Source: Micractinium sp. NFX-FRZ (lineage: Eukaryota; Chlorophyta; Trebouxiophyceae; Chlorellales; Chlorellaceae). Taken from it: a stretch of 46,208 nt of DNA. The position numbers were made by a program, and so were the translations under genes. This document shows, one piece after another, positions 23,201 through 34,151 of the stretch. How positions within the stretch are numbered: position 1 is the stretch's first letter; every line of letters starts with the position of its first letter. The notes below the pieces were generated by a model, which had not been told where the DNA came from, searched no databases, and saw nothing but the letters and a program-made list of their open reading frames with translations. The stretch spans positions 1 through 46,208 of the forward strand of contig JAPTJF010000480.1 of the NCBI GenBank assembly GCA_029339195.1, written 5' to 3'.

Positions 23201-26200
23201 TCTCTGCCCGCCTGGGCCCGCAGCACCGGCAACACGCACGGCACGGGGTGCAGCCTGGCGTCCGCCATCGCCGCTGAGCTGGCCAAGGGCGCTGACGTGG
23301 CGACAGCGGTGCGGCGAGCCAAGAAGTGAGTACCATGCGCGGTGTATGCTGGGTGGGCTGGCAGGCGGAAGCAGTGCAGGGAACATACGCAGGTGTGGCC
23401 GGCATGGCCTGGCACACGTCTGGCTGAGACGCCTCGGCTAAAGCCTGCAGAGTGGGCCGTGGGCCACCTACTCCCCACTCCCTGCCCCGCCCCTCACGAC
23501 TCCTGCTCATTCGTTCATCTTCCCCTTTTGTCACCCAAATGCCCACACCACCTGGCCCCCTCTGTCCTATCCTTCACATCTAAATCCTTGATGACAGGGG
23601 AGATTGAACCTCACCTCTTCACCTCCCTCGTCCCAACACAACCCTCCCCCCCCTCCCCAGGTACGTGTGGCGCATGCTGGAGCGCAGCATGGACCTGCCT
23701 CTGGGCAAGGGGCTGCAGGTGGGTGGGCAGGGTGGCTGCTTTGCTTGTTCTTTCTACTTGGCAGCTGCTGGCCAGTTTCGCACCATGTGGCAGCCACTGG
23801 GCCAGACGCCACTGGGCAAGGGTCCCTTTTAGGCCCGCTGCATGTCATGTACCATCTCACTGGCATTCCCACTACAAACCTCGCTTTGTGTTCCCCTCCT
23901 CGTCACCCTCCCCGCCCCGCAGAAGCCCATGAACCACGGGTTTGCCATCTCCGACTGGAGTGCTGACCTGGCGGCCGCTGGCGTGGCGGCCGCGCTGTCG
24001 GGCGCTGCCCACGAGTTTGCCGCCTCCAGCCACACAGCAGGTGCTGGGCTGGGGTGGTAAATCTCACCGCCTCACCTGCCTCCTCCTGGGGTGGTAGGAG
24101 GGGCTGTCCTGTCCTGGGGGATAACGCACTTGTTCGCAGCAGTGTGGAGCATCGTACAGTGGTCCAGTGAACCTAAGCTTTTTGGAGGCGCAGAGTCGCC
24201 CGCCCTTCTCACACCACGCACGGCCTGCTGTCCCCTCTCCCCTGCCCTCCTGAACGCGCACCCTCCCACACACACAACCCCCTGCAGAGGCGGCGCGCGA
24301 GCAGCAGGCCGCGGCGGCCGCCCGCCGCCTGCGCATCCCCAACGCGTGTGACCTGCGCGTGTACGCCGTCACCGACCTAGACTGCAACGCCATGCACGGG
24401 CGCAGCAGCGCGGGTGAGTTGGGGCGGGAGGGGCAGGTGTGGCGGCAGTCAAAGGAGCGGCCTCGGGGCTGCGGGTGCCAGCCAATGGCGTGTGTCGGCA
24501 CTTATCTCTCCCCTTCTGCTAGCCCCCACCCTCTCTTCCTCGCTCCCCCCCGTCCCTCCCCTGCAGACGCAGTGCGGCAGGCCATCGACGGCGGCACCAC
24601 CATCGTGCAGCTGCGGGAGAAGAAGATTGATGGGGGGGCCTTCCTGCAGCAGGTGGGGCGGGGCTGGGGCTCCTGGTCTGCTGGGGTGGCTGGGGCCTGC
24701 CTACCTGCCTACCTGCCTGCCTGCTTGCCTGCCTGCCTGCCTGCCTGGTGGCTGGGGCCTGCCTGCTGCCTGCCTGGTAGGGGCACCTCGGTGCTGGGTA
24801 GCCCTCTGCGTATGGGACGCCCCTCTGTGCGTGTCCGCCCTTCCATTGTATTTGTGACTAGTCCTGCAACTCAGGCGGCATGCAGTGCGGCCACTTGATG
24901 TGAATCATTCTTTCTTCTGTCCCACCGCAGGCCAAGGAGGTGCTGGAGGTGTGCAAGGCGCGCGGCATCCCGCTGCTCATCAACGACCGCGTGGATGTGG
25001 CGCTGGCGGTGGGGGCAGACGGCGTGCACGTGGGCCAGGTGCGGCAGCGCAGATGCTGTGGGGCGGCTTGATACGAGAAGCAAGGTTTTGGGGGAAGCGA
25101 GCCGTGGGTATCCTGGCAGTAGTGGGCACACGTGTGCAGATGAGGCGGGCGGCGCTTGTAGGAGGCAGCGCGTGTGGTTGCCATGTGGCACTCTCTTCTC
25201 ATCGGACTCCTGCACCCCACCCCACCCCGTGCCTGCCCACCGCAAGCCACCTGCCCCGATCACCTCACCCAGAGGGCCTCACCATGTGCCCCTCTGCGCC
25301 CCTCTTCCCCCTGGCCTGGGAGCAGGGCGACCTGCCTGCGGGCAGCGTGCGGCGCATGATCGGGCCTGACCGCATCCTGGGGGTGTCGGTGAAGACGGTT
25401 GAAGAGGTGGGTGGGTGGAGGGATGGGTGGGTGGGGATGGACACTCTCCTACCGCTGCCTGTGGCCGTGACGACGGCGGAGGGGCCGAGTGATGTACTGG
25501 GAAGGGTCTGGGCGGGCATGAGCTGCACAGCTGTCCGGCCTTTTTCCAGGAATTTGCCCCTGAACACACTTTTGACCTCCTCAGCCCCACAGCCCAGCCA
25601 GGATCTGATGTCAGCAACCCACTTAAACGACCACCCCGCCCCCTGCTGAGCCCAACCCCTCGTCCGTCACACCTCCCTGCCCCACAGGCGCTGCGTGCCG
25701 AGGCGGATGGTGCCGACTACGTGGGTGCTGGCGCGGTGTTCCCCACCGGCACCAAGGAGTCAGGTGGGTGCTGGTGTGGTCAACTGTGGTCAACTGTGAG
25801 CAGTGCTGGGTGCTGGGGAGGGGATAGTGGGGCGTGGGGCCCACGCTGCACATTTACCATTGGGTGGGTGTTGGCGTCCGAGGGGGCCGGCGCGCTGCAC
25901 CTGCCTTGCGGAGCGGCGGGAAGGTGCAGTGCATGCGCCCTACCCGTGTTGGGTGCTGGGCAGCTCACTTCTTTCCACCCAACCCACCCCGCCCCGCCCC
26001 TCCTGCCGCAGAGGTGATTGGGCTGCAGCGCCTGGCGCAGATCTGCTCGGCGGTCAGCATCCCCGGTGAGCACACACAGAAGCACACACTTGGTGGCTGG
26101 CTGGTGATAGGTGCTGCCGCTGCTGCTGCTGCTGCTGCGGCTGGCTGGGGCAGAGGGGAGCACCTGCCTGACGGTGGCATGTGCGGCACATCGCGGCACA

Positions 26201-26498
26201 TCGGGCATCGCTTCCCCCAGAGCAGGGCACTGCATTGTGTGCACCCTGTTCCCCTCCTGTGCCCTCACCTCCTCCCTGCGTGCCGCCATGCTGCTCCCCA
26301 CCCCCAATCCCTGCTGCAGTGGTGTCCATCGGCGGCGTGAAGGTCGGCAATGCCGCCCAGACGATCGCCGCCGGCTGCGCAGGCGCTGCCATTGTGTCTG
26401 GCATCTTTGCCGCCGAGAACCCGGCGGATGCCAGCCGAGAGCTGCTGGGCGCGGTGGATGCTGCGCTGGCACAGCGTGCACAGCAGGCGGAGCGGTAA
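11236..26498 (+). CDS. Four-domain thiamine enzyme: TenA-HAD-ThiD-ThiE (TH2-TH1 fusion)
   Basis: Thirty-three exons joined by consistent phases give about 1146 residues. Residues about 1-240 are TenA (aminopyrimidine salvage hydrolase): [30 protein letters not shown] with the conserved Asp, [10 protein letters not shown], and MQLEVDFF with the catalytic Glu. Residues about 250-592 are a HAD phosphatase as in plant TH2: [14 protein letters not shown] (nucleophile loop), [18 protein letters not shown] and [12 protein letters not shown]. Residues about 593-910 are ThiD (HMP and HMP-phosphate kinase): [43 protein letters not shown] and [14 protein letters not shown] with the catalytic Cys. Residues about 930-1146 are ThiE (thiamine phosphate synthase): [51 protein letters not shown] and [10 protein letters not shown]. 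The HAD-to-ThiD junction (20244/20458) is phase 0 and ThiD has no start codon of its own there. One intron (12571) uses a GC donor. Together with ThiM the protein covers HMP plus thiazole to thiamine. No clear plastid transit peptide is seen. Confidence 0.85.
14231..14245 (-). terminator. Paired TGTAA signals for the nested gene
   Basis: TTACA occurs at 14231 and again at 14241, reading as two TGTAA signals on the minus strand about 273-287 bp after the TRM112 stop codon. Confidence 0.45.
14518..15583 (-). CDS. TRM112: TRM112-like methyltransferase activator
   Basis: Small partner protein that stabilises several SAM-dependent methyltransferases acting on tRNA, rRNA and release factor. Exons 15583-15403, 14997-14872 and 14579-14518, all phase 1, give about 122 residues, the normal length. 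The family signature is complete: [38 protein letters not shown], then the helix [20 protein letters not shown] and [19 protein letters not shown] at the very C-terminus. The four-Cys zinc site known from yeast is not complete here, as in the human protein. The gene is antisense to, and wholly inside, intron 6 of the thiamine fusion gene. Confidence 0.92.
16749..20244 (+). other. HAD phosphatase domain exons (8-17)
   Basis: Exons 16749-16890, 17004-17120, 17324-17426, 17640-17751, 17907-17986, 18451-18553, 18932-19023, 19464-19568, 19817-19912 and 20138-20244. The HAD half of plant TH2 is known as a thiamine monophosphate phosphatase; that activity is inferred here from motif match and domain order. 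Confidence 0.85.
20458..24040 (+). other. ThiD domain exons (18-26)
   Basis: Exons 20458-20583, 20970-21092, 21533-21635, 21942-22025, 22399-22469, 22792-22961, 23224-23325, 23661-23718 and 23923-24040. The first exon opens directly with the kinase strand [11 protein letters not shown], leaving no room for a separate leader or start codon. Confidence 0.88.
24288..26498 (+). other. ThiE domain exons (27-33)
   Basis: Exons 24288-24413, 24567-24652, 24931-25038, 25326-25406, 25688-25763, 26012-26065 and 26320-26498. An Ala/Arg/Gln-rich linker (about residues 911-930) joins ThiD to ThiE. The stop is TAA at 26496. Confidence 0.88.
24697..24751. repeat. CCTG tetranucleotide repeat
   Basis: Repeated CCTG/CTTG units in the intron after the first ThiE-coding exons. 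Confidence 0.75.
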
Positions 26499-27625
26499 TG
26501 GGTGGGCACAGCGGGCCAGAGAGGTCACGCGGGCCAAGGGCAGCTGGAGGCGCGCAGCTCACGCCTGCTGTTGGCTGCTGTCGCTCAACAGGAAACGCCG
26601 GCGAGCGCGCAGGTGCTCCGCGGCCCCGCCTAGTGCTAGTGCACGTTTTGTTGCTTCCCTTTTCCACATTTTGTTACCACGTGCTTGCTTGTTGGTTGGT
26701 GCCTCACCCCCCACCATCACCACCCCCAAATGTCTTCGGCCCCCTGGCCAGGACTGCATTTGCAACGCTCCACCCATCAGCAGTCACTGACGACCCATCG
26801 GCAGCATGATGCATCCTGGCAGGCGTGCGGACTGTTTGATCAGCAGCAGAGAGGAAGTAGGAGGAGGCCTCGTGCGGGCCAGATTGGCTGTCCACTCATC
26901 TCCCCTGTTGCAAACAACGAGTGCAGCTTCCAGGTGCCGGTACTCATTTAGCCCTCTGTGCCGTGCTCGTCTCACAATCAGTCTTGATGTGGAGCTACCG
27001 CGGACCAGCCGAGCCACCCTCCAAGTCTGCTCCCTCGCTTGCCCCCCATTGCCCCTGGGCCCAACCCAGTGCGTCTGCGCTGCCAGGCCACAGCTGGGCT
27101 GGCTCGGTTCGGCCCGGCGCTGGCTGGGGTTCGTCCTGGGATGGTGCACCAGTTGACCTGCAGTGGTCGCCGGGGCCCGGGGGCCAGCCGCGCAGCAGCA
27201 ACCAAATTCATGTGTTCACAACTCACCCGACCCTCAGCTGACTCTTCGGTTCCCGCCGCTGCCGGGCAGAGTGTAGCAATGCTGGCCACTGCTTCACGTG
27301 GCACCGCCTGCAGTGGAGCGTGCTCACCTGCTTGGACATCCCGGGGCTCCCGATGTTGTCTTTGACTAGCACTGCCAACAAGCCACAACCGCCGCCGCCC
27401 GCCTAGCTACCCCCCTATCACGGCGCTGCCAGCAGGGGCATCTTACGCATGGCAGATCCCAGGCCCATCTGCTTGACCTGGTCTGCTTCACGTCCAAGGC
27501 TTCCTTAGTCAGTGCCACAGCGCATCCTCCCCGGCGACCTGACGCAAACCTGAAGCACACCTGAAGCTGGGCAGTTTCACGTCCCCCCACGCTTCCCCCA
27601 ACGCAACCTCTTTGCTCCAGTGCAC
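26499..27625. other. Intergenic, 1.1 kb
   Basis: 3' flank of the thiamine fusion gene and promoter side of the ankyrin gene. I see no TGTAA signal and no exon with recognisable coding sequence here. Confidence 0.5.
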
Positions 27626-29866
27626 ATGTCTTCGGAACAAGAAGTCGTCCCCACCCCAGAGATGCGCGCTTTGTTCGACGCCCTGCTGCTGGGAGACGCC
27701 CCAACGGCTGCAGCCCTGCTCCAAGGGCCCTATGCTGACCTTCTGCACCATGAGGGGCCTTTGGGCTTCACCAGCCTGCACTGGGCCGTGATGGGGCATT
27801 GCTCCGAGGCGTTGGCGCCGCTGGTCGCCGCAGGGGCGCCGCTCAATTCCGGACTTGCCAAGGGCTTCCGGTTCTCGATGTACACACAGTTTTACCCGGA
27901 GTGGGTGACTGGGCTCAGCTTGGAGGACTACTACAGCAGTCCGTGGCGTTGGAGAGTACTGCTCAGCGGAGCAACCCCGCTCGTGCTGGCTGTGAGGTGA
28001 GTCGGGGTGCCGCCGGCCTACCTGTACACGAGTTTGGGACCTCGCACCCACGCTCTACGAGGGTGCAACTGGCCGACCCACAACCAAGTGCTCCATGTAT
28101 GCAGCCTAGGCCATGTCGACATTGCGCAGCGGCTGCTAGAGCTGGGTGCTGACCCCAACACCGGCATCTGGCCCGCCCTGGCTGCCCTTCCCAAGCAGAC
28201 GTCGTCAGCATGCGGCGCTGTGCACCGCCAGCTGCTGGATCTGCTGCTGCAGCACGGCGCCAACTGTCTGCAGTCAGCCCGCCCTCATACGGCGGAGTGC
28301 TTCCTGACGGAAAACGTGTGCCCCAGCAGGGCGTGTGATGCTGACGATTCGGAGTGGGGTGGAGTGCTGCTGGCCCACTTGGAGCGACAACGGGCGGCAG
28401 GCACGCTGCAGCTGGGCAGCAAGAAGGAGGCGTATGACCTGGCAGCTGCTGCCATCTGCCGCGGACACCTCCAGCTGCTCAGCCATGGCATCAGCTGCCT
28501 GGAGGGGATGCTGGGCGGGGATTCAGATGCAGTGCAGGGTGCTGATGTCGCCGCGCTTGGATGGCTGCTTTACACGGCCATCAACGACAGCGAGCCCAGC
28601 TGCGCAGCCGCCACACTAGAAGCGCTGCTGGCCAGCCAGCTGCCTTTCAACCTGGCAGTCTGGACGCCCCGCTACCCCTCTCTGCTGGCCGCGGCTAGCG
28701 TGCAACGCGGCGACGGCGTGGCAGAGGCGACTGTGCCGCTGCTGCACCAGGCCGGCGCTCCGCTCACGGTGCAGGGGCTGATCTTTGCAGTCCGCCGCCT
28801 GAATCCCCAGGCTGTGGCGCTGCTGCTAGCGTGCGGGCGCCCGGCTGTGGACCAGAACCGGGTCGGCTTGGAAGGTCACCATGCTGACTACTCGTCATCT
28901 CCCATTCACGCGCTGCTGCGCCGATCGGTGAGCTTCCAGTTTGGTGTGCCGCAGCGCCCCCAACCCTACCTGTGACAGCTGGGGACAGCTGGGGACACAG
29001 TGATCGGGACACGAAGGACAGAGGGCAGCCTGTCACACCTCTCGTTTCTGGACACTTGTTACTGCACCCCTGACAACGACCAACGGGACCGCCTGGGTGC
29101 TGGTGCAGACAATGTTCTACCCGCTTGAGGGCGAGGATGAGCGCATCGCCCTGCGTGTGCTGGAGCTGCTGCTGGGGGCGGGGTACCGCCCCCCCGTGTA
29201 CCGCAACGTCGCAACTCCGTTCTTCCTGCCCCTCAATGACAACGACCTCCTGCCGGTGCCCGACCCATTCTACTTCCACCCTCCCCTGCTGAATCAGAGG
29301 TGTGCACTGTGAGGCACGGCGTGCTTCCCCGTGCGCTTTCATGCATGTGTGTGCTCCCCCCCGCGCTGGGTCCTTCCTAGCACATCTCATTCCTCACCTC
29401 ACAAACTTTGCACAACTTCCCTGCCAGGCTGGTGTTCCTGGCCCACGGTGGCAGCTGGAGCCCTGACAGCCACCACTACTGGCCCGCCACCTTCAAGGCA
29501 GCTGTGCGCACCCTGCTGCTGGCGGGCAGCACTGCTGGAGGACAGACAGTGGGTGCAGATGCAAGGCAAGCTGATCATGCCTTCCAGCTTCAGCACGCAG
29601 GCGCGAGGGGAGGTGTCGTTGGCGTCGCCGCCAGCTGGCGCCGGGCACTCCAGCTCGCTCCTGCCGGCCACAGACTTGGCCACGCTTTCCACGATGGCTG
29701 CAAGGCGGGGGATGGCGGGCGGGCGGCAGATGGCAGCAATCAAGCGGCTGAGCCACCTGCCGAGGGTGGCGAGCGCACCAGGGGCGGCTGGCTGGCGGCG
29801 CTGCCGAGCAATGCGCTGCTGCAAGTGTTGGAGCTGGCGGCAGCGCCCATGAGCGCTTGGCTGTGA
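27626..29866 (+). CDS. Ankyrin-repeat protein
   Basis: Exons 27626-27996, 28105-28927, 29109-29299 and 29428-29866 give about 607 residues. ATG 27626 (CACATGTC) is the first ATG of the frame. Ankyrin helices are visible near residues 25-60 (GFTSLHWAVMGHCSEALAPL) and at the first splice junction (LAVSLGHVDIAQRLLELGADPN), with weaker repeats later (LLDLLLQHGAN, AVALLLACGRPAVD, ALRVLELLLGAGYRP). The last exon is Ala/Gly-rich and ends LPSNALLQVLELAAAPMSAWL. No signal peptide, membrane segment or catalytic domain was recognised, so it is probably a cytosolic protein-binding scaffold. The partner is unknown. Confidence 0.8.
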
Positions 29867-30135
29867 GCCTCTTGCTGCCCGCATGCTTTGCTTCTGTTCC
29901 GTTCCCCTCATCCTGAAGCTTTCACTCCAAGAAGCATCTTTGAACAGATTAATCTTAATCCAGCATAGCTTTGGTCTTCCTCCAGCTGCCGATGAGGGTT
30001 TGCCGTCCACGTCACCAGGTAGCACGTGTTCTTGTCACCGTGTCTTCAAGGCAATGGTGGCTGTCACCTGACCCTACTAGTTCCCTAGCCAGTTGCAAGC
30101 TGTGTGACTGGCTGAAGAAGCGCGCAGAGACCACC

Positions 30136-31859
30136 ATGTCTCGCACACTCGTCGCTGTGGCGCTCCTGGCCGCCCTCCTGGCTGCTGCCCAGGCAAGTGG
30201 TCGCCAATTACGGGGATTGCGCCGGCTTATAGCTTCGTGGGAGAGTTCACGCGGCACGTCAAGCAAGGCAGTAAACGGAGGCTGACCCCTCCCCGAGCAG
30301 CGGGCTCATGCCGCTCCTAGATGCATTCATTGTTTGCAGGGCCGCATTCTGCTGGCGGAGGCCCCAGCCCTGGGCCCTGCGCCTGAACCCGCGCCCAGCG
30401 GCGGCGCCATCGGCGGCGCCGAAGCGCCTGCCCCTGCGACGTGAGCGCGCGCAAGGCTCTGGCTGAATGCCTCTGCGTATGCAGGCTGCTGGGCATGTTC
30501 CTTGTAACACCACCAGACACCCGCCGCACGACGCTCAGCCTGCCCCACGCTGCCGCCCCGCCCACGCGGCGCTGCCTCGGGCCCCGCCGCCGCCGCCACC
30601 ACTCAACTGCCCCCAATGCCCTGTGCTGGCCCGAATGCAGTCCCGCCACTGGGACCTACACCCTGGCTGATGTGGCAGTACACAACACTGTGGACTCCGC
30701 CTGGATCGTGGTCGACGGCCAGGTGGGTGGGTGGGCAAGCCCAGCACAGAACATTGCCAGGCATCAGCAGCCGTTTGCTCGGTGCAGGCGCGCATGGTGG
30801 CCCGCACTTGCACCTTCCTGCCTGCCTGCCTGCCTGCCTGCCTGCGGATTTTAGGGCAGCGTGCTGATGCCTGCCCGGTGCAAGCTTGCCAACAACGTCC
30901 CTGCCCCGCCTGCATGCACATGTTCCCGTCCACCACCTCCCCACCCCACGGCACGTGCCAGTCGCCCCAGCCCTGCCCGAATCCACCACCCTTCACTTCT
31001 TTGCCCTCCACGCCACTGGACTTGCTGTCCCACCTCACCCCACTGCTGCACCATGCACCTCTGTCCCACCCCTCACCTCTAAAAAATGTTGTATGCATCG
31101 CGCAGTAATCTAAACACATGGTGTCTCTGCCTGTGCAGGTCTACGATGTGACCTTATGGCTGCCTCAGCACCCCGGTAAGGAGCGGCTGCCGCCCTGGCC
31201 TGCATCACGTGCCTCTGCTGCCCAAGGCAGCCCGCCCGCCACCCTGGCCTGCCCCTTGCTCTGTTCCTGCCAAGCCGCCCTGCCCCGCCCCTGTGCCCCA
31301 TCACACGCCTGCCCTCGCCTCCTGCACGCCCACTAATGCCGCCCACCCACCCATCCCCTCGTCCTGCCGCTCAAGAGGAAGTAGAAAAGGATTCCCCTTG
31401 GGCGTGGGTTGTGGAGACCAGCATCACGCCGCTCACCTCCGCCCGGGCCCCCCCGCCTCCAACCTCATTTCCCCTCGCAGGCGGCGTTGCGCGCCTGCTG
31501 GCCCACGCCGGCACCGACGCCACCATGGCTTTCATGCAGCAGCACGCCGCGGATGCCCAGCCAAAGGTGTACCTCTGTGAGTGCACCCCGCTGAGCGCCT
31601 GGCGTGCTTGTTAGGGCCGGTGGTTGATGTTGCGTGTGCCGCACCAAAACCTGCAGCGCACACTGCGTCGGGATCGATATCTGCCTGCATCTGCAAGCGG
31701 GTGCTGCCCTCACCTCCTGTATCCTCTGCCCTCTGCCACCTGCCCACTGGTGGCCCGCCCGCCTTCACCTCCTCCCCCTAACACCTGTTGACATCACACA
31801 CTCCTGCCCTCCCCATGCTGCCATCAGCAAACTACTGGATCGGCACCCTGGCGCCCTAA
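30136..31859 (+). CDS. Cytochrome b5-domain protein with signal peptide (copy A)
   Basis: Exons 30136-30192, 30340-30440, 30641-30722, 31139-31175, 31481-31576 and 31828-31859 give about 134 residues. The first exon is a clean signal peptide (MSRTLVAVALLAALLAAAQ) with a strong start context (CCACCATGT). An Ala/Pro-rich spacer follows, then a complete b5 heme domain: YTLADVAVHN, SAWIVVDGQVYDVTLWL, HPGG with the first heme-ligand His, AGTDATMAFMQQH with the second, ending YWIGTLAP. There is no C-terminal membrane anchor, so the protein should be lumenal or secreted, unlike classic tail-anchored b5. Its first intron needs a GC donor (GCAAGT at 30193). A paralogue follows in tandem. Confidence 0.85.
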
Positions 31860-32467
31860 GCGGAGGCCCTGAAACCTTGATGCGGCGCCATGCGGCACAC
31901 AGCACCTCACTGGCGGCCTGAGCGGCAGTTCACGACTCCAGGCCAGGCCCCTGGCTGGCTGCCTGCCACTGAGCGGGCTGCCTGCCACTGAGTAGGCTGC
32001 TCTGCTGAGCCGCCCCCGCTGGCGTGCCTCACCAGTGCTGTGTGTGCTGTGCTGGTGTCACCCGCAAGACTTCTGAGCACACCCTCGGCAGCAGCTGCCA
32101 CGCGGGGGCGGGCCCAGGCCGAGCCTCGACCCCTGGCAAGCACTGACTTGGCGGACACCGCAACCGCCCTGACTTCTCCCCATCCTGCGAAGCGCCCCAT
32201 CCTTACCTCTTTATCCCTTGGATCCACTGTCCATTTTATTGCACTCCCCACCACCCACCCTGACTGCCTGGCTCGCTTCCACCGCCCACCACCCACCAGG
32301 TGCAATCACGTGTGCAGCAGCAGTACGGTCGCCTCCTCCGGCTGGGGCGCATTCCCTGCAGCCGGAGAGGTGCCGCCCACCGCTGCCCGTGTCGCCCCCG
32401 GGTATTGTTTCCTTACTGCATTCTTTCCTCTTTGTTTGACGTCTTCCGTTCACTTCAGGTCAATCAC

Positions 32468-32472
32468 TGTAA
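32468..32472 (+). terminator. TGTAA poly(A) signal
   Basis: TGTAA about 610 bp after the copy A stop codon. It is the first such signal downstream, but rather far, so the assignment is weak. Confidence 0.3.
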
Positions 32473-32736
32473 CGTGTTAGTGCGCCTGTTGAGGCACAAA
32501 TGGTGCTCCATAAGAGGGCTGGTCAACGCCAGCGCCCGCCTGCTATGCTGCGGTACGCCGTGCCTGCACAATTTCTTTTGCCTGCATATCTGAGTGACAC
32601 CCGGGCCTGACCAGTGCGCTGCGTAGCCGGAGCGCAGGCCTGATTGGCACCCCATTTATACCACACTGGCCCGATTCTCGCCCTTGCGCTGAAGGCATGT
32701 TCCAAAACGGAAGTCTATGCCACACTGACTCGATGG

Positions 32737-32757
32737 GCGGTGCGCACTGCGCACCGC
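32737..32757. repeat. Perfect inverted repeat (hairpin)
   Basis: GCGGTGCGCA, one C, then its exact reverse complement: 10-bp arms around a single base, GC-rich. It lies about 315 bp upstream of the copy B start codon. Confidence 0.85.
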
Positions 32758-33072
32758 TGGTGACGTGGGTGGGTGCTGACCAATCCTGCACCTCTGAAGC
32801 TACATGAATCAGTTGTAGACCGCTTGCAGCCATTCCCATATGGTCATTTGTTTATTAATTAGTTGTTATGGGGGGCTGGCGTGACGGCCATGCTGTGCAT
32901 GCTGTGATATGATGCGCTGTGTTTTCCACCCAGCCTACAACTCGCGTCTGCGACGCGCGCGTCGCCTATTGTGTTGGCACTGCCCCTGCTTGTTCTTAGC
33001 GCCGGAGTGTACGCACTGCTTGCTCAGACGCCGCGGTTTTCAACGAGCAGTCGCCAACAGGCTGGCGAGTAC

Positions 33073-34151
33073 ATGTCTCGCAGCTTGCTCGCCCTGACCA
33101 CCTTGATCGCTCTTTTGGCGGCATCACAGGTGATAGCGGGTGGCACAGCGACCTGCTCTTGTTGGCCAAGGCAGCATTCGTGACGGCATGCGTCCAGCGA
33201 CCACAAGCTCGCGGCTTTCTGCACTGCGCATTGCCAGTTTGCGAAGCTGGAAGTAGAGCAGAGCCGGCACGCTGACCCCGCATGGCCCGCGCGCCCTGTT
33301 CTGCAGGACTGCTCTGTGGCGGCGCAGGCAGCGGGGTGAGTGCACAGCCTCGCCGTCGACCAGTGTAGCGTGCTTGAAATGCGCTCCCTTGCTTGAAAAG
33401 AACAACTGGTGCCGGCACGCACACTTTTGGTGGCAAGCGTGGCACCAACTGCCTGCTTCCCTTCACCATGCCCCCTAACACAACCCGTTCGCTACCACCA
33501 CCCAGCTTCTGCCCCAGCTCCCGCCTCCCATCCACCTGACTGCTGGCCTCTGCTGTCTCACCCTGCCCTGCAGCCCCGGGTCTGCCACATATACATTGAC
33601 CGACTTGGCGGTCCACAACAGCAAGGAGTCGGCATGGATCGCCATTGAGGGGAAGGTGGGTGGGCACCGGTGCGCGCCGGCGCCCTGGCCCACCACATGC
33701 GCCCAACTGAGCCCCTGACCCATCGGCCGCTCCTAGAACCCCACCGGATTCCTCCCAGTGCCGCCTCAGCCGCCCTCACGCCTCCATCCCACCCGCCCGT
33801 GGCTCCCCACTTCAGGTGTATGACGTCACCAAGTGGCTGGATCTGCACCCGGGTGAGGGCACGGGAAGGCTGGGTGGGCTGGGCAGTTCACGCTTCTGCA
33901 GCCAGCCAGCGGGGCGAGGCTCACATTGCCGCGGGGATTGCAGCAGTACGCCGCCAGACTCGCCAAGATGTGACTTACGGCAGACCACTGACTGGCATGC
34001 ATACGCTGTGACTGCCAGTGCTGCAGGCGGTGCTGCCCGCATCCTGGCCTACGCAGGCACAGATGCCACCAAACCTTTCCTGGCCAAGCACAGCGGCGAC
34101 CCCGAGCCACAGCAGTACCTGCCCCGCTACCTGATCGGCACCCTGGCCTGA
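33073..34151 (+). CDS. Cytochrome b5-domain protein with signal peptide (copy B)
   Basis: Exons 33073-33129, 33307-33335, 33574-33655, 33816-33852 and 34027-34151 give about 109 residues. The first exon is again exactly 19 codons of signal peptide (MSRSLLALTTLIALLAASQ). The heme domain follows: YTLTDLAVHN, SAWIAIEGKVYDVTKWL, HPGG, AGTDATKPFLAKH, ending RYLIGTLA. There is no membrane anchor. Against copy A, the spacer is much shorter, the first intron has a normal GT donor, and the last two coding exons are one. The short exon 33307-33335 is the least certain. The pair clearly arose by tandem duplication. Confidence 0.83.

Larger units (their letters stand above)
31860..33072. other. Intergenic between the two b5 genes, 1.2 kb
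   Basis: Contains a TGTAA signal at 32468-32472 for copy A, a perfect 10-bp-arm inverted repeat at 32737-32757, and an AT-rich patch near 32840-32870 that may belong to the copy B promoter. No coding exon was recognised. Confidence 0.55.
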
